From assembly GCA_964621615.1 (NCBI GenBank), contig CAZUMW010000074.1:1-12876 (forward strand): a stretch of DNA of 12,876 nt, read 5' to 3'. How positions within the stretch are numbered: the first letter of the stretch is position 1; each line of letters opens with the position of its first letter. Below are positions 7,725 to 12,876 of the stretch, one piece after another. Position numbers and translations under genes: made by a program. Origin of the DNA: CAZUMW01 sp964621615 (GTDB lineage: Bacteria > Desulfobacterota > WTBG01 > CAIYCZ01 > CAIRTM01). The notes beneath the pieces were generated by a model. The model ran no database searches and had not been told where the DNA came from. It saw nothing but the letters and a program-made list of their open reading frames with translations.

Positions 7725-7939
7725 TGCTGGCAGCTAAGCGCTTTATTTTGTTTTAAAAGGTTCTGCATAAGCTATTTTTGATTATGTATGATTATTATTT
7801 ACTTATTGACAGTTTCCGGAGATGAACCTGTTCCCCCCAGAGAGAATAGGATTCCACGATGAGCAGCCGCAGCCCGTTCCTTTCAGGGTCGGGTACATTT
7901 TTTTATACTACCACAACTAGATACAGGAGGAAAAAGATT

Positions 7940-8404
7940 ATGTTACGGAACGGAACCGGAATGCACAGAAAGATGAAGGCTGTTGTATTGACTGTTGCAC
8001 TGGTGATTCTGGGCACAACCGGCTTTGCCCAGACCGACAATCAGACGACTGAGCTCCCCGAGCTGCCGTTTGCGGTTCTTGCAAGCGGGCAGACGGTGCA
8101 GAAGTCGGCACAGGTGCAGTGGCCGCTTGTGCCCGTTATTGTCCCGGTTGTGCTGGTGGGCTCAGGCACCTGCAAGGCGACCCTTACGGCACCGGAGCCC
8201 CGGAGCGGTGAACTGGTCAGCATTGTTGCGGCCGGCGCATGCTCAGGACCGTACACAGTCTTTGATTCCAATGCGGCAGCCGCCGATCACAGCATCACCG
8301 CAAAGGTCGCGATCGAGGAATACGGCATTGTCTTTTTTGCCGGCACGCTGCTGGCGCCGCCGTCGCATTTTCCCGCGAAGCTGTCCTTCAAAATAGCGTT
8401 TTAA
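7940..8404 (+). CDS. Small exported protein of unknown function
   Basis: A 154-residue protein starting at ATG 7940, chosen because AGGAGG lies 9 bases upstream. A longer open frame from 7859 has no such site. Residues 1 to about 30 form a signal peptide: basic start, hydrophobic core VVLTVALVILGTT, and probable cleavage after GFA (28-30). The mature part, about 124 residues, is beta-prone and Val/Ala-rich, with a hydrophobic patch (about 62-74). Two cysteines, C78 and C101, could form a disulfide in the periplasm. It ends in Phe. No known domain is recognised. It lies 95 bases upstream of the porin gene on the same strand, separated by a hairpin, so co-transcription and a role in the envelope with the porin are plausible but unproven. 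Confidence 0.75.
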   Translation: MLRNGTGMHRKMKAVVLTVALVILGTTGFAQTDNQTTELPELPFAVLASGQTVQKSAQVQWPLVPVIVPVVLVGSGTCKATLTAPEPRSGELVSIVAAGACSGPYTVFDSNAAAADHSITAKVAIEEYGIVFFAGTLLAPPSHFPAKLSFKIAF

Positions 8405-8434
8405 ACAACCGAGCAGATATGAAGAAATATGCCT

Positions 8435-8469
8435 ATAAGCGTGCGGGAGGGGCATCCCCCGCAGCTTAT
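8435..8469 (+). other. Intercistronic hairpin between exported protein and porin genes
   Basis: ATAAGC (8435-8440) pairs with GCTTAT (8464-8469), and TGCGGG (8442-8447) pairs with CCCGCA (8458-8463), with one bulged G. The stem is strong but has no U-tract, so it may be an mRNA stability element or partial attenuator that sets the ratio of the two products. Confidence 0.55.
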
Positions 8470-8499
8470 TAACTGAGGTGATACAGAACAGGAGAAAGG

Positions 8500-9927
8500 A
8501 TGGACAGCATGAAATATATGAAGGTTTTTTTGCCTGCGGCGGCGGTGCTGCTTGCGTGTGCAGGCAGCCTGTGGGCGCAGCCCCCGGGCGAACCCGATAC
8601 AAAAAAGCCGGTGCTCACCTTCGGGGCGGGTATGCGGTACCGGTATGAGTTTCAGCACAATTTCAATCAGAAATACTACGGTGATGACCCGGCCGAGGGT
8701 ACAGCAAACGACGGGTTCCTTCTGGGCAGGTTCAGGGCGGGCCTTGACTGGCACCCGACTGAACATATTCACATTGCCCTGTGGGGGCAGCACTCCGATG
8801 CCTGGGACATGGAGCTGCCGGACTCGGCGTTTTACAAAGGCAACTTCCGGAAAGAGCACAACCCCAATAAAGACCGCTGGGAGCTGTACACCACGTATAT
8901 AGAATTCACAAACCTGTTTGACCTGCCCCTGCGCCTCAAGGCAGGCCGGCAGCTCATATCCTACGGAAACTACCGCATATTCGGGCCCGGGCAGTGGGGC
9001 AACACGGGCAGGTGGATATGGGATGCGGTGAAGCTGTCCTGGGACTTTGACCGGGGCTTTGTGGATGTGTTCTACGGCCAGACCATGCTTCATGAGGTGC
9101 GCCGCTTCAGCGCGAAGCACCGCCACGGGTTTGCAGGGCTCGGTGCCTATGCGCATGTGGATATCGTGCGCGAGCCGTTTTTAATCGCCTTTGAGCCGAC
9201 GGCGTTTACCAAATATGATAAGCACCATACCTACTACGGCGAAAAGAAAGGCTATGAGCGCCTTGCTGACGGCACCCGCGTGCCGTATCGCAAGCGGGGG
9301 GAGATCGACTCATGGTATGCCGGCGGGCGGCTGTACGGTGAGAACATCTACGGGTTTGATTTTGACTGCACGTTTTTACAGGAGCAGGGCGATTTTGCAC
9401 ATGATGATCTTCGTGCCTGCGGTTATCATGCGGCTGTCGGCTACCAGTTTGACGCACCGTGGAAGCCGCATGTGCGCATCGGCTACAGCTATGCCTCGGG
9501 AGACAGCGATCCCGATGACGGGGATCATGAAACCTTTCAGGGAGCGTTCGGCGCCAGGGACAAAATGTACGGGCGTATGAACCTGTTTCACTGGCGGAAC
9601 CTGCGCGACATCGAAGCGGCTGTGTCCGTGAAGCCGCTTAAGGGCTTGCACGTTACAATAACCTATCATAAGTTTCTCCTGGCCGAGCGCAAAGACGCGT
9701 GGTACCTGAACAGCAAAGCCTACCGCGACCCCTCCGGCCGAAGCGGCGACGATGTGGGGCGCGAGCTCGATATCGTCGTCACATATAAAATGAACAAAAA
9801 CAATGTGTTTATGGCGGGGCTCGGCCATTTCCGGCCGGATTCCTTTGCAAAGGCAGCAGCGTCGGGCAAGCAGGCGAGCTGGTTTTTTTTCCAGTGGGAA
9901 TACCGGTTCAGCGCGCCGGTTCTGTAA
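8500..9927 (+). CDS. Outer-membrane porin, Alginate_exp (AlgE-like) family
   Basis: A 475-residue outer-membrane beta-barrel. The start at 8500 follows AGGAG; ATG 8509 is a possible alternative. Signal peptide: residues 1 to about 26 (LPAAAVLLACAGSLWA). From about residue 37 the mature protein shows alternating aromatic/polar strands typical of a barrel. The block at 149-179 (GRQ-x3-YGNYR ... W-x3-GR-x3-DAVKL) matches the conserved region of Alginate_exp-type porins. That family includes AlgE, but most members near transport genes are channels of unknown substrate, so alginate export should not be assumed; no alginate genes are present. The last residue is Leu rather than the usual terminal Phe. 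The ModA-like gene follows after only 42 bases with no terminator, which suggests an operon and a channel for the same solute. Confidence 0.85.
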   Translation: MDSMKYMKVFLPAAAVLLACAGSLWAQPPGEPDTKKPVLTFGAGMRYRYEFQHNFNQKYYGDDPAEGTANDGFLLGRFRAGLDWHPTEHIHIALWGQHSDAWDMELPDSAFYKGNFRKEHNPNKDRWELYTTYIEFTNLFDLPLRLKAGRQLISYGNYRIFGPGQWGNTGRWIWDAVKLSWDFDRGFVDVFYGQTMLHEVRRFSAKHRHGFAGLGAYAHVDIVREPFLIAFEPTAFTKYDKHHTYYGEKKGYERLADGTRVPYRKRGEIDSWYAGGRLYGENIYGFDFDCTFLQEQGDFAHDDLRACGYHAAVGYQFDAPWKPHVRIGYSYASGDSDPDDGDHETFQGAFGARDKMYGRMNLFHWRNLRDIEAAVSVKPLKGLHVTITYHKFLLAERKDAWYLNSKAYRDPSGRSGDDVGRELDIVVTYKMNKNNVFMAGLGHFRPDSFAKAAASGKQASWFFFQWEYRFSAPVL

Positions 9928-9969
9928 TCGAAACAGTTTTTTCGTTGTATAGGTAAAAGGGAGAGTGCT

Positions 9970-10737
9970 ATGATTAACGTTATTGTGAAAAATGTTTTCG
10001 CAGTACTGATATTGGCGGCAGTCTGTATCGTACCCGTACAATCAACGGCAGCCGGGCTGCGCCTGTATTCCGGAGCCGGGCTGCGGCAGCCGGTCGATTG
10101 CCTGATAGAATCCTTCCAGAAGAAAACCGGCCACCGTGTTGCGGTTGACTATGACGGCAGCGGGCGTCTGCTGGCAAGAATTACCGCATCAGGGCAGGGG
10201 GATCTCCTCATGCCGGGGTCGCTTGTGTACATTGAAAAACTGAAAAAAAAAGGGCTTGTGCACAGCAAAAAATATATTGTGGCGCACACGCCGGTTATCG
10301 CGGTTACCAATGATAAAAAAAAGAGCATCACATCTCTTGAAGACCTTGCCCGCCCCGGCATAAAAGTTGCGCTCGGCGACCCGAAAGCAATGGCGCTCGG
10401 GAAAACAGCTGCGACCATTCTGGAGCGCTCCGGGCTGAAGGAAGAAATTCTGCCCAATGTTGCCGTATACGGCGCCACGGTCAAGCAGCTTGCGCTGTAT
10501 GCCGCCGAGGGCACGGTCGATGCGGCCATTGTCGGCCGCACGGACGCGGTACAGTTCAGCGACCGGGTGGGCATGGTGGCGATTCCCGATAAGCTGTATG
10601 ATCCCGAAACCGTTGGGATTGCCGTGCTCACTATCAGCGCTGATATTAAAGCCGCCTGTGAGCTGCGAGATTTCATGTCATCGCCGGAAGCGATTGAGGT
10701 TTTTAAACAGTACGGCTTTTTGCCGGTGAGAAAGTGA
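9970..10737 (+). CDS. modA: ModA-family periplasmic oxyanion-binding protein (molybdate/tungstate type)
   Basis: A 255-residue periplasmic solute-binding protein, the usual length for ModA. The start follows AAGGGAGAG about 6 bases upstream. Signal peptide: residues 1 to about 28, cleavage near STAA. Family features: SGAGL at 34-38 followed by an amphipathic helix ending KKTG (51-54); GSG at 63-65 with 'GQGDLLMPGS' (75-84), the equivalent of the 'GAPADVF.S' region; the GDPKAMALGKTA segment (136-147); and 'VDAAIVGRTDA' (183-193). The N-lobe serines S34 and S64 are plausible oxyanion ligands. Relatives bind molybdate, tungstate or similar tetrahedral anions; which one is undetermined. The paired permease lies downstream, beyond a 451-base repeat-rich gap, so it may be separately transcribed. 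Confidence 0.85.
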   Translation: MINVIVKNVFAVLILAAVCIVPVQSTAAGLRLYSGAGLRQPVDCLIESFQKKTGHRVAVDYDGSGRLLARITASGQGDLLMPGSLVYIEKLKKKGLVHSKKYIVAHTPVIAVTNDKKKSITSLEDLARPGIKVALGDPKAMALGKTAATILERSGLKEEILPNVAVYGATVKQLALYAAEGTVDAAIVGRTDAVQFSDRVGMVAIPDKLYDPETVGIAVLTISADIKAACELRDFMSSPEAIEVFKQYGFLPVRK

Positions 10738-10819
10738 TGAGTCCCGGTGCCTGCAGCAGAGCCGCTATCCATATAGTCAAAGCCCGGGGGATATAGCAAT
10801 GGAGCAGCGGTCTTTTTGT

Positions 10820-10847
10820 GGATGGCCCGGATAAACCGGGCCATGAC
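10820..10847. repeat. REP-like palindromic repeat, copy D
   Basis: ATGGCCCGG (10822-10830), loop ATAAA, CCGGGCCAT (10836-10844): a perfect 9-bp stem. On the minus strand it reads GTCATGGCCCGG, TTTAT, CCGGGCCATCC, aligning with copy B and differing at paired positions (GG/CC instead of CA/TG). Confidence 0.8.
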
Positions 10848-10913
10848 AGAAATTAACGTGGACTTTTTTAGTAATCAGTTTGTTGATGCATATTTCAGGA
10901 TTTTAAAATAGGT

Positions 10914-10943
10914 GTCACCGCCCGGCTTGTCCGGGCGGTCCAG
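10914..10943. repeat. REP-like palindromic repeat, copy E
   Basis: ACCGCCCGG (10917-10925), loop CTTGT, CCGGGCGGT (10931-10939): a perfect 9-bp stem with GTC on the left and CCAG on the right, as in copy B. Stem positions again differ from the other copies but remain paired (CG/CG). Confidence 0.78.
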
Positions 10944-11023
10944 AATAAATGCTATCTACTCAAAAGGCCGTTACGAGACACAATGGGGGAAATAATATAT
11001 CCCTCCTTCTGACTAACCCGTAG

Positions 11024-11099
11024 TCGTTGTCGTAATTGAGATGCACCAATGATCTGCAGGGCAAACACGATTACGAACACGATAACGACAACGATTGCG
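11024..11099. repeat. ACGATTACG-type tandem block within a long inverted repeat
   Basis: AACACGATTACG (11064-11075) is followed directly by AACACGATAACG (11076-11087; 11 of 12 identical) and a third degenerate unit (11088-11099). The 10-mer TCGTTGTCGT (11024-11033) is the exact reverse complement of ACGACAACGA (11085-11094), so the block can fold over a 51-base loop. From memory, similar CGATTACGA runs flank four-helix-bundle (23S rRNA intervening-sequence protein) genes in some anaerobes, but no such gene is present here. Confidence 0.55.
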
Positions 11100-11100
11100 T

Positions 11101-11125
11101 TTAGTGCTGATGTTTTTAGCACTAA
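11101..11125 (+). other. Hairpin upstream of the DUF364 gene
   Basis: TTAGTGCT (11101-11108) pairs perfectly with AGCACTAA (11118-11125) over a 9-base loop (GATGTTTTT). It lies 63 bases before the DUF364 start codon and directly after the tandem block, so it may lie in the leader. The T-run is inside the loop, so it is not a terminator. Confidence 0.45.
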
Positions 11126-11188
11126 GAATAAAAGAATAACGTCTAGGAGCCTCAGAAGGCGGAACCGTACATGAAAGGAGACACCCGT

Positions 11189-11914
11189 ATGGCATCAGTC
11201 TATGAAACACTTTCTCGGCAGGCGCTTTCTCTGTGCCGGGAGAAAAACCTGCTTCAGGAGCACATAACCGTCCGCGCGCGTGTGCTGTCTACCGAAGAGG
11301 CGATCGGCAACCCCGAGGATCAGGACTTCCCGCTTCAAAAGGGAAAAGAGCGGCTGATGCAGGCTGAATTCCGCGGCGCGTGCGGCCAGGCATTCACCGA
11401 CCGGTTCGGCGATTTTGAGGGCACCCTCGAGCAGATATTCAGCATGCCTCTGGAAAACAATTTCCGGCGCGCGGTGTTTGTTGCCTCGCTGAATTCGGTG
11501 ATGCGGTATCTGGGCCGGGCAGGCGGAACGGTGCACTGCCGCGACGAAGAGCCCAGAGAGTGTGCGCAGGCGCTTGTAAGCTACATCCGCGATCGATACG
11601 GCAGCCCGGCAATTACCCATGTCGGGTTCCAGCCGCGCATGATCGAGGCGCTTGCGGCTGCGTTTTCATTATCGGTTCTTGACCTTGATGTTGAAAACAT
11701 CGGCACCGAGAAATACGGGGTTACGATCGAGGGGCCGGAGCAGACCGGGGACGCAATTGGCCGGGCCGATCTGCTGCTGGTTACCGGCACCGTGCTGGTT
11801 AACGGGACGATTGAGCAGTTTCTTAATGGAAAGCCGGTACTATTCTACGGAACAACGATAGCAGGCGCGGCGGAGCTTATGGGCTGGGAGCGCTTTTGTG
11901 AAAAATCGACGTAA
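11189..11914 (+). CDS. DUF364-family protein (putative metal/oxyanion-related, Rossmann-like)
   Basis: A 241-residue cytoplasmic protein. ATG 11189 is chosen because GAAAGGAG lies 8-9 bases upstream; the earlier ATG (11171) sits before that site. The N-terminal part (about 1-110) matches the DUF4213-like domain (LNSVMRYL at 101-108), followed by 'HCRDEEPRECAQAL' (116-129). The C-terminal Rossmann-like DUF364 part has HVGFQPRMIEAL (144-155), DLDVENIG (165-172) and TGTVLVNGTI (199-208), ending with GTTIAGAAELMGWERFC. These families are often described as putative heavy-metal chelation domains and are seen beside ABC transporter genes. Cys117, Cys125 and Cys237 are possible ligands. It overlaps the permease gene by 17 bases in another frame, implying translational coupling. 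The exact function is unknown. Confidence 0.85.
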   Translation: MASVYETLSRQALSLCREKNLLQEHITVRARVLSTEEAIGNPEDQDFPLQKGKERLMQAEFRGACGQAFTDRFGDFEGTLEQIFSMPLENNFRRAVFVASLNSVMRYLGRAGGTVHCRDEEPRECAQALVSYIRDRYGSPAITHVGFQPRMIEALAAAFSLSVLDLDVENIGTEKYGVTIEGPEQTGDAIGRADLLLVTGTVLVNGTIEQFLNGKPVLFYGTTIAGAAELMGWERFCEKST

Positions 11915-12719
11915 CCGTCCGGGGACCTCATTCATGCTTCGTGCTATACTGTGGATTCCCCTTATTCTGATAACGCTGCTTGTCTGCGGCGTGCTTGCAG
12001 CGCTGATTGCGCATGTCGCTCCGTCAGAAATAGTGCAGGCCCTGAAATCGCGGGAAACGCTGTTTGCCCTGCGCCTCAGCCTGATGACCTCATCTGCAGC
12101 GGTCTGTCTGTCTCTGCTCCTGGGTGTTCCGTCCGGCTATGTGCTTGCAAGAAGGTCTTTTCCCGGCAAGGCGCTTATCGACACCCTGCTTGATTTGCCC
12201 CTGGTCATGACACCGCTTGTCGCCGGGGTGGGGCTGCTTTTTCTGTTCGGCAGGCAGTGGCTGGGGGGCAGCCTGGCAGAGCTGGGCATCCGGCTGGTGT
12301 TTACCCCGTGGGGAGCTGTTCTTGCGCAGACCTTTATCGCCGTGCCGATTGTCATCCGCAGCAGCCGTGCGGCAATTGAAGGAGTAAACCGCCGCTATGA
12401 GCTTGCAGCGCAAACCCTGGGGCTGCCCGGCATATCGATTTTTTTCCTGGTTACCCTGCCGCTTGCCTGGCACGGTATTGTAAGCGGCATTATACTGGCA
12501 TGGGCGCGGGCACTCGGGGAGTTCGGCGCCACGCTTATGCTTGCCGGCGCAACGCGCTTCAAGACGGCAACGCTGCCGGTTTCCGTGTACCTGAACATCA
12601 GCAGCGGTGAGCTGGGACTTGCGATTGCCAGCGCCTGGCTGCTGCTGTTTTTCGGGTTTGTACTCCTGCTGGCTGTCAAGCTGCTCGGCGGCGGGGTTAA
12701 CGGCAGAATTATTCCCTGA
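11898..12719 (+). CDS. modB: ModB-like ABC transporter permease (molybdate/tungstate type)
   Basis: A 273-residue inner-membrane permease with about six hydrophobic segments (about 15-40, 58-84, 98-118, 135-157, 180-202 and 240-262). The cytoplasmic coupling loop has the EAA-type pattern E168-x-A-A-x3-G175 ... L187-P188, where the ATPase would dock. The following ARALGEFGATLMLAG (203-217) is a hallmark of ModB/CysT/WtpB-type oxyanion permeases. The GTG at 11898 has GGGAG 7 bases upstream and overlaps the DUF364 gene; ATG 11934 is an alternative start. It pairs logically with the ModA-like protein. No ABC ATPase gene is visible before the window ends, so either it lies beyond repeat-rich sequence, is shared from another locus, or has been displaced. 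The exact substrate is undetermined. Confidence 0.88.
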   Translation: MKNRRNRPGTSFMLRAILWIPLILITLLVCGVLAALIAHVAPSEIVQALKSRETLFALRLSLMTSSAAVCLSLLLGVPSGYVLARRSFPGKALIDTLLDLPLVMTPLVAGVGLLFLFGRQWLGGSLAELGIRLVFTPWGAVLAQTFIAVPIVIRSSRAAIEGVNRRYELAAQTLGLPGISIFFLVTLPLAWHGIVSGIILAWARALGEFGATLMLAGATRFKTATLPVSVYLNISSGELGLAIASAWLLLFFGFVLLLAVKLLGGGVNGRIIP

Positions 12720-12731
12720 AAGACGACAAAC

Positions 12732-12797
12732 GTGTCCAAAATAAATTAACGTGTTGAGCAAAGGCCCGAACCGGCTTCGTTAAACTGTTTTGGACAC
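12732..12797. repeat. Short unit bounded by 10-bp perfect inverted repeats
   Basis: GTGTCCAAAA (12732-12741) and TTTTGGACAC (12788-12797) are exact reverse complements enclosing 46 bases, starting 12 bases after the permease stop codon. The ends resemble terminal repeats of a transposable element or a tiny derivative of one. It may equally be a stem-loop or protein-binding site. No coding capacity. Confidence 0.5.
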
Positions 12798-12828
12798 TAC
12801 TGGAAAGACGTATATAGTTACCTGCTAA

Positions 12829-12876
12829 GGTTGCAATAAAACCGTACAGCAAAGTTGGTATAAAACCGTACAGCAA
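12829..12876. repeat. Two tandem 24-bp direct repeats at the window edge
   Basis: Copies at 12829-12852 and 12853-12876 differ at three of 24 positions and share the 17-mer ATAAAACCGTACAGCAA. The window ends exactly at the end of the second copy, so more copies may follow. Arrays like this occur at transposon ends (transposase-binding repeats) or as iterons; which applies cannot be told here. Confidence 0.6.

Larger units (their letters stand above)
10738..11188. other. Repeat-rich gap splitting the transport locus
   Basis: About 450 bases with no credible gene. It contains two REP-like repeats (10820-10847 and 10914-10943), an ACGATTACG-type tandem block inside a long inverted repeat (11024-11099), and a hairpin (11101-11125). 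No clear intrinsic terminator follows the ModA-like gene, and no strong promoter for the DUF364 gene stands out. Confidence 0.65.

Noticed and set aside
8401..9156. Minus-strand open frame of 251 residues opposite the porin
   Set aside because: It mirrors the high-GC codon pattern of the porin gene. No ribosome-binding site or motif.
9928..9969. ModE-like operator or terminator between porin and modA genes
   Set aside because: Only a half-site-like CGTTGTATA and a weak 5-bp stem are present; no symmetric ModE box and no proper terminator.
11030..11188. Molybdenum-cofactor riboswitch upstream of the DUF364 gene
   Set aside because: The hairpins present do not show the multi-stem layout of that RNA class, and that class normally precedes cofactor synthesis or molybdoenzyme genes. 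A covariance-model search would settle it.
12090..12761. Minus-strand 223-residue open frame opposite the permease
   Set aside because: Antisense shadow of a well-supported membrane protein; its translation is low-complexity Gln/Lys/Arg-rich.

Overview
The window looks like a piece of chromosome from a Gram-negative, moderately GC-rich bacterium. It encodes an outer-membrane porin, a lipobox lipoprotein, a periplasmic binding protein and several Sec-exported proteins. The gene set (Alginate_exp-type porin, ModA/ModB, DUF364, and a huge PKD/BACON exoprotein with a Thr-rich linker) together with many 'GTCAT..CCCGG-loop-CCGGG..ATCC' intergenic hairpins is most reminiscent of an anaerobic Desulfobacterota-type genome. 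This taxonomic guess is an inference and a spirochaete or other lineage is not excluded.

Layout. 140-1048 (-): a lipoprotein of unknown function, divergent from a classical short-chain dehydrogenase at 1298-2101 (+). An AT-rich gap with a promoter-like sequence leads into a 1455-residue secreted multidomain protein at 2410-6777 (+), which ends at a strong intrinsic terminator (6801-6840). A 370-base non-coding stretch (6841-7209) holds three members of a palindromic repeat family. A small helix-turn-helix regulator with a cysteine cluster (7210-7656, -) is divergent from a forward set: small exported protein (7940-8404), porin (8500-9927), ModA-like oxyanion-binding protein (9970-10737). A second repeat-rich gap (10738-11188) separates this set from a DUF364 protein (11189-11914) that overlaps a ModB-like ABC permease (11898-12719). 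The right edge (12720-12876) holds a short inverted-repeat unit and a 24-bp direct repeat cut by the window end.

How the genes may work together. The most coherent reading is an anion-uptake locus: outer-membrane channel, periplasmic binding protein and inner-membrane permease, with a DUF364 protein translationally coupled to the permease and a divergent regulator at the other end. The ATPase that should power the permease is not in the window. The sequence after the permease is repeat-like rather than coding as far as it goes. Substrate (molybdate, tungstate or another oxyanion) cannot be decided from sequence alone.

The strongest non-coding signal is the repeat family shared by both large gaps. 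Its hairpin arms differ between copies but keep base pairing, which argues for selection on, or a mobility mechanism that depends on, the folded form.
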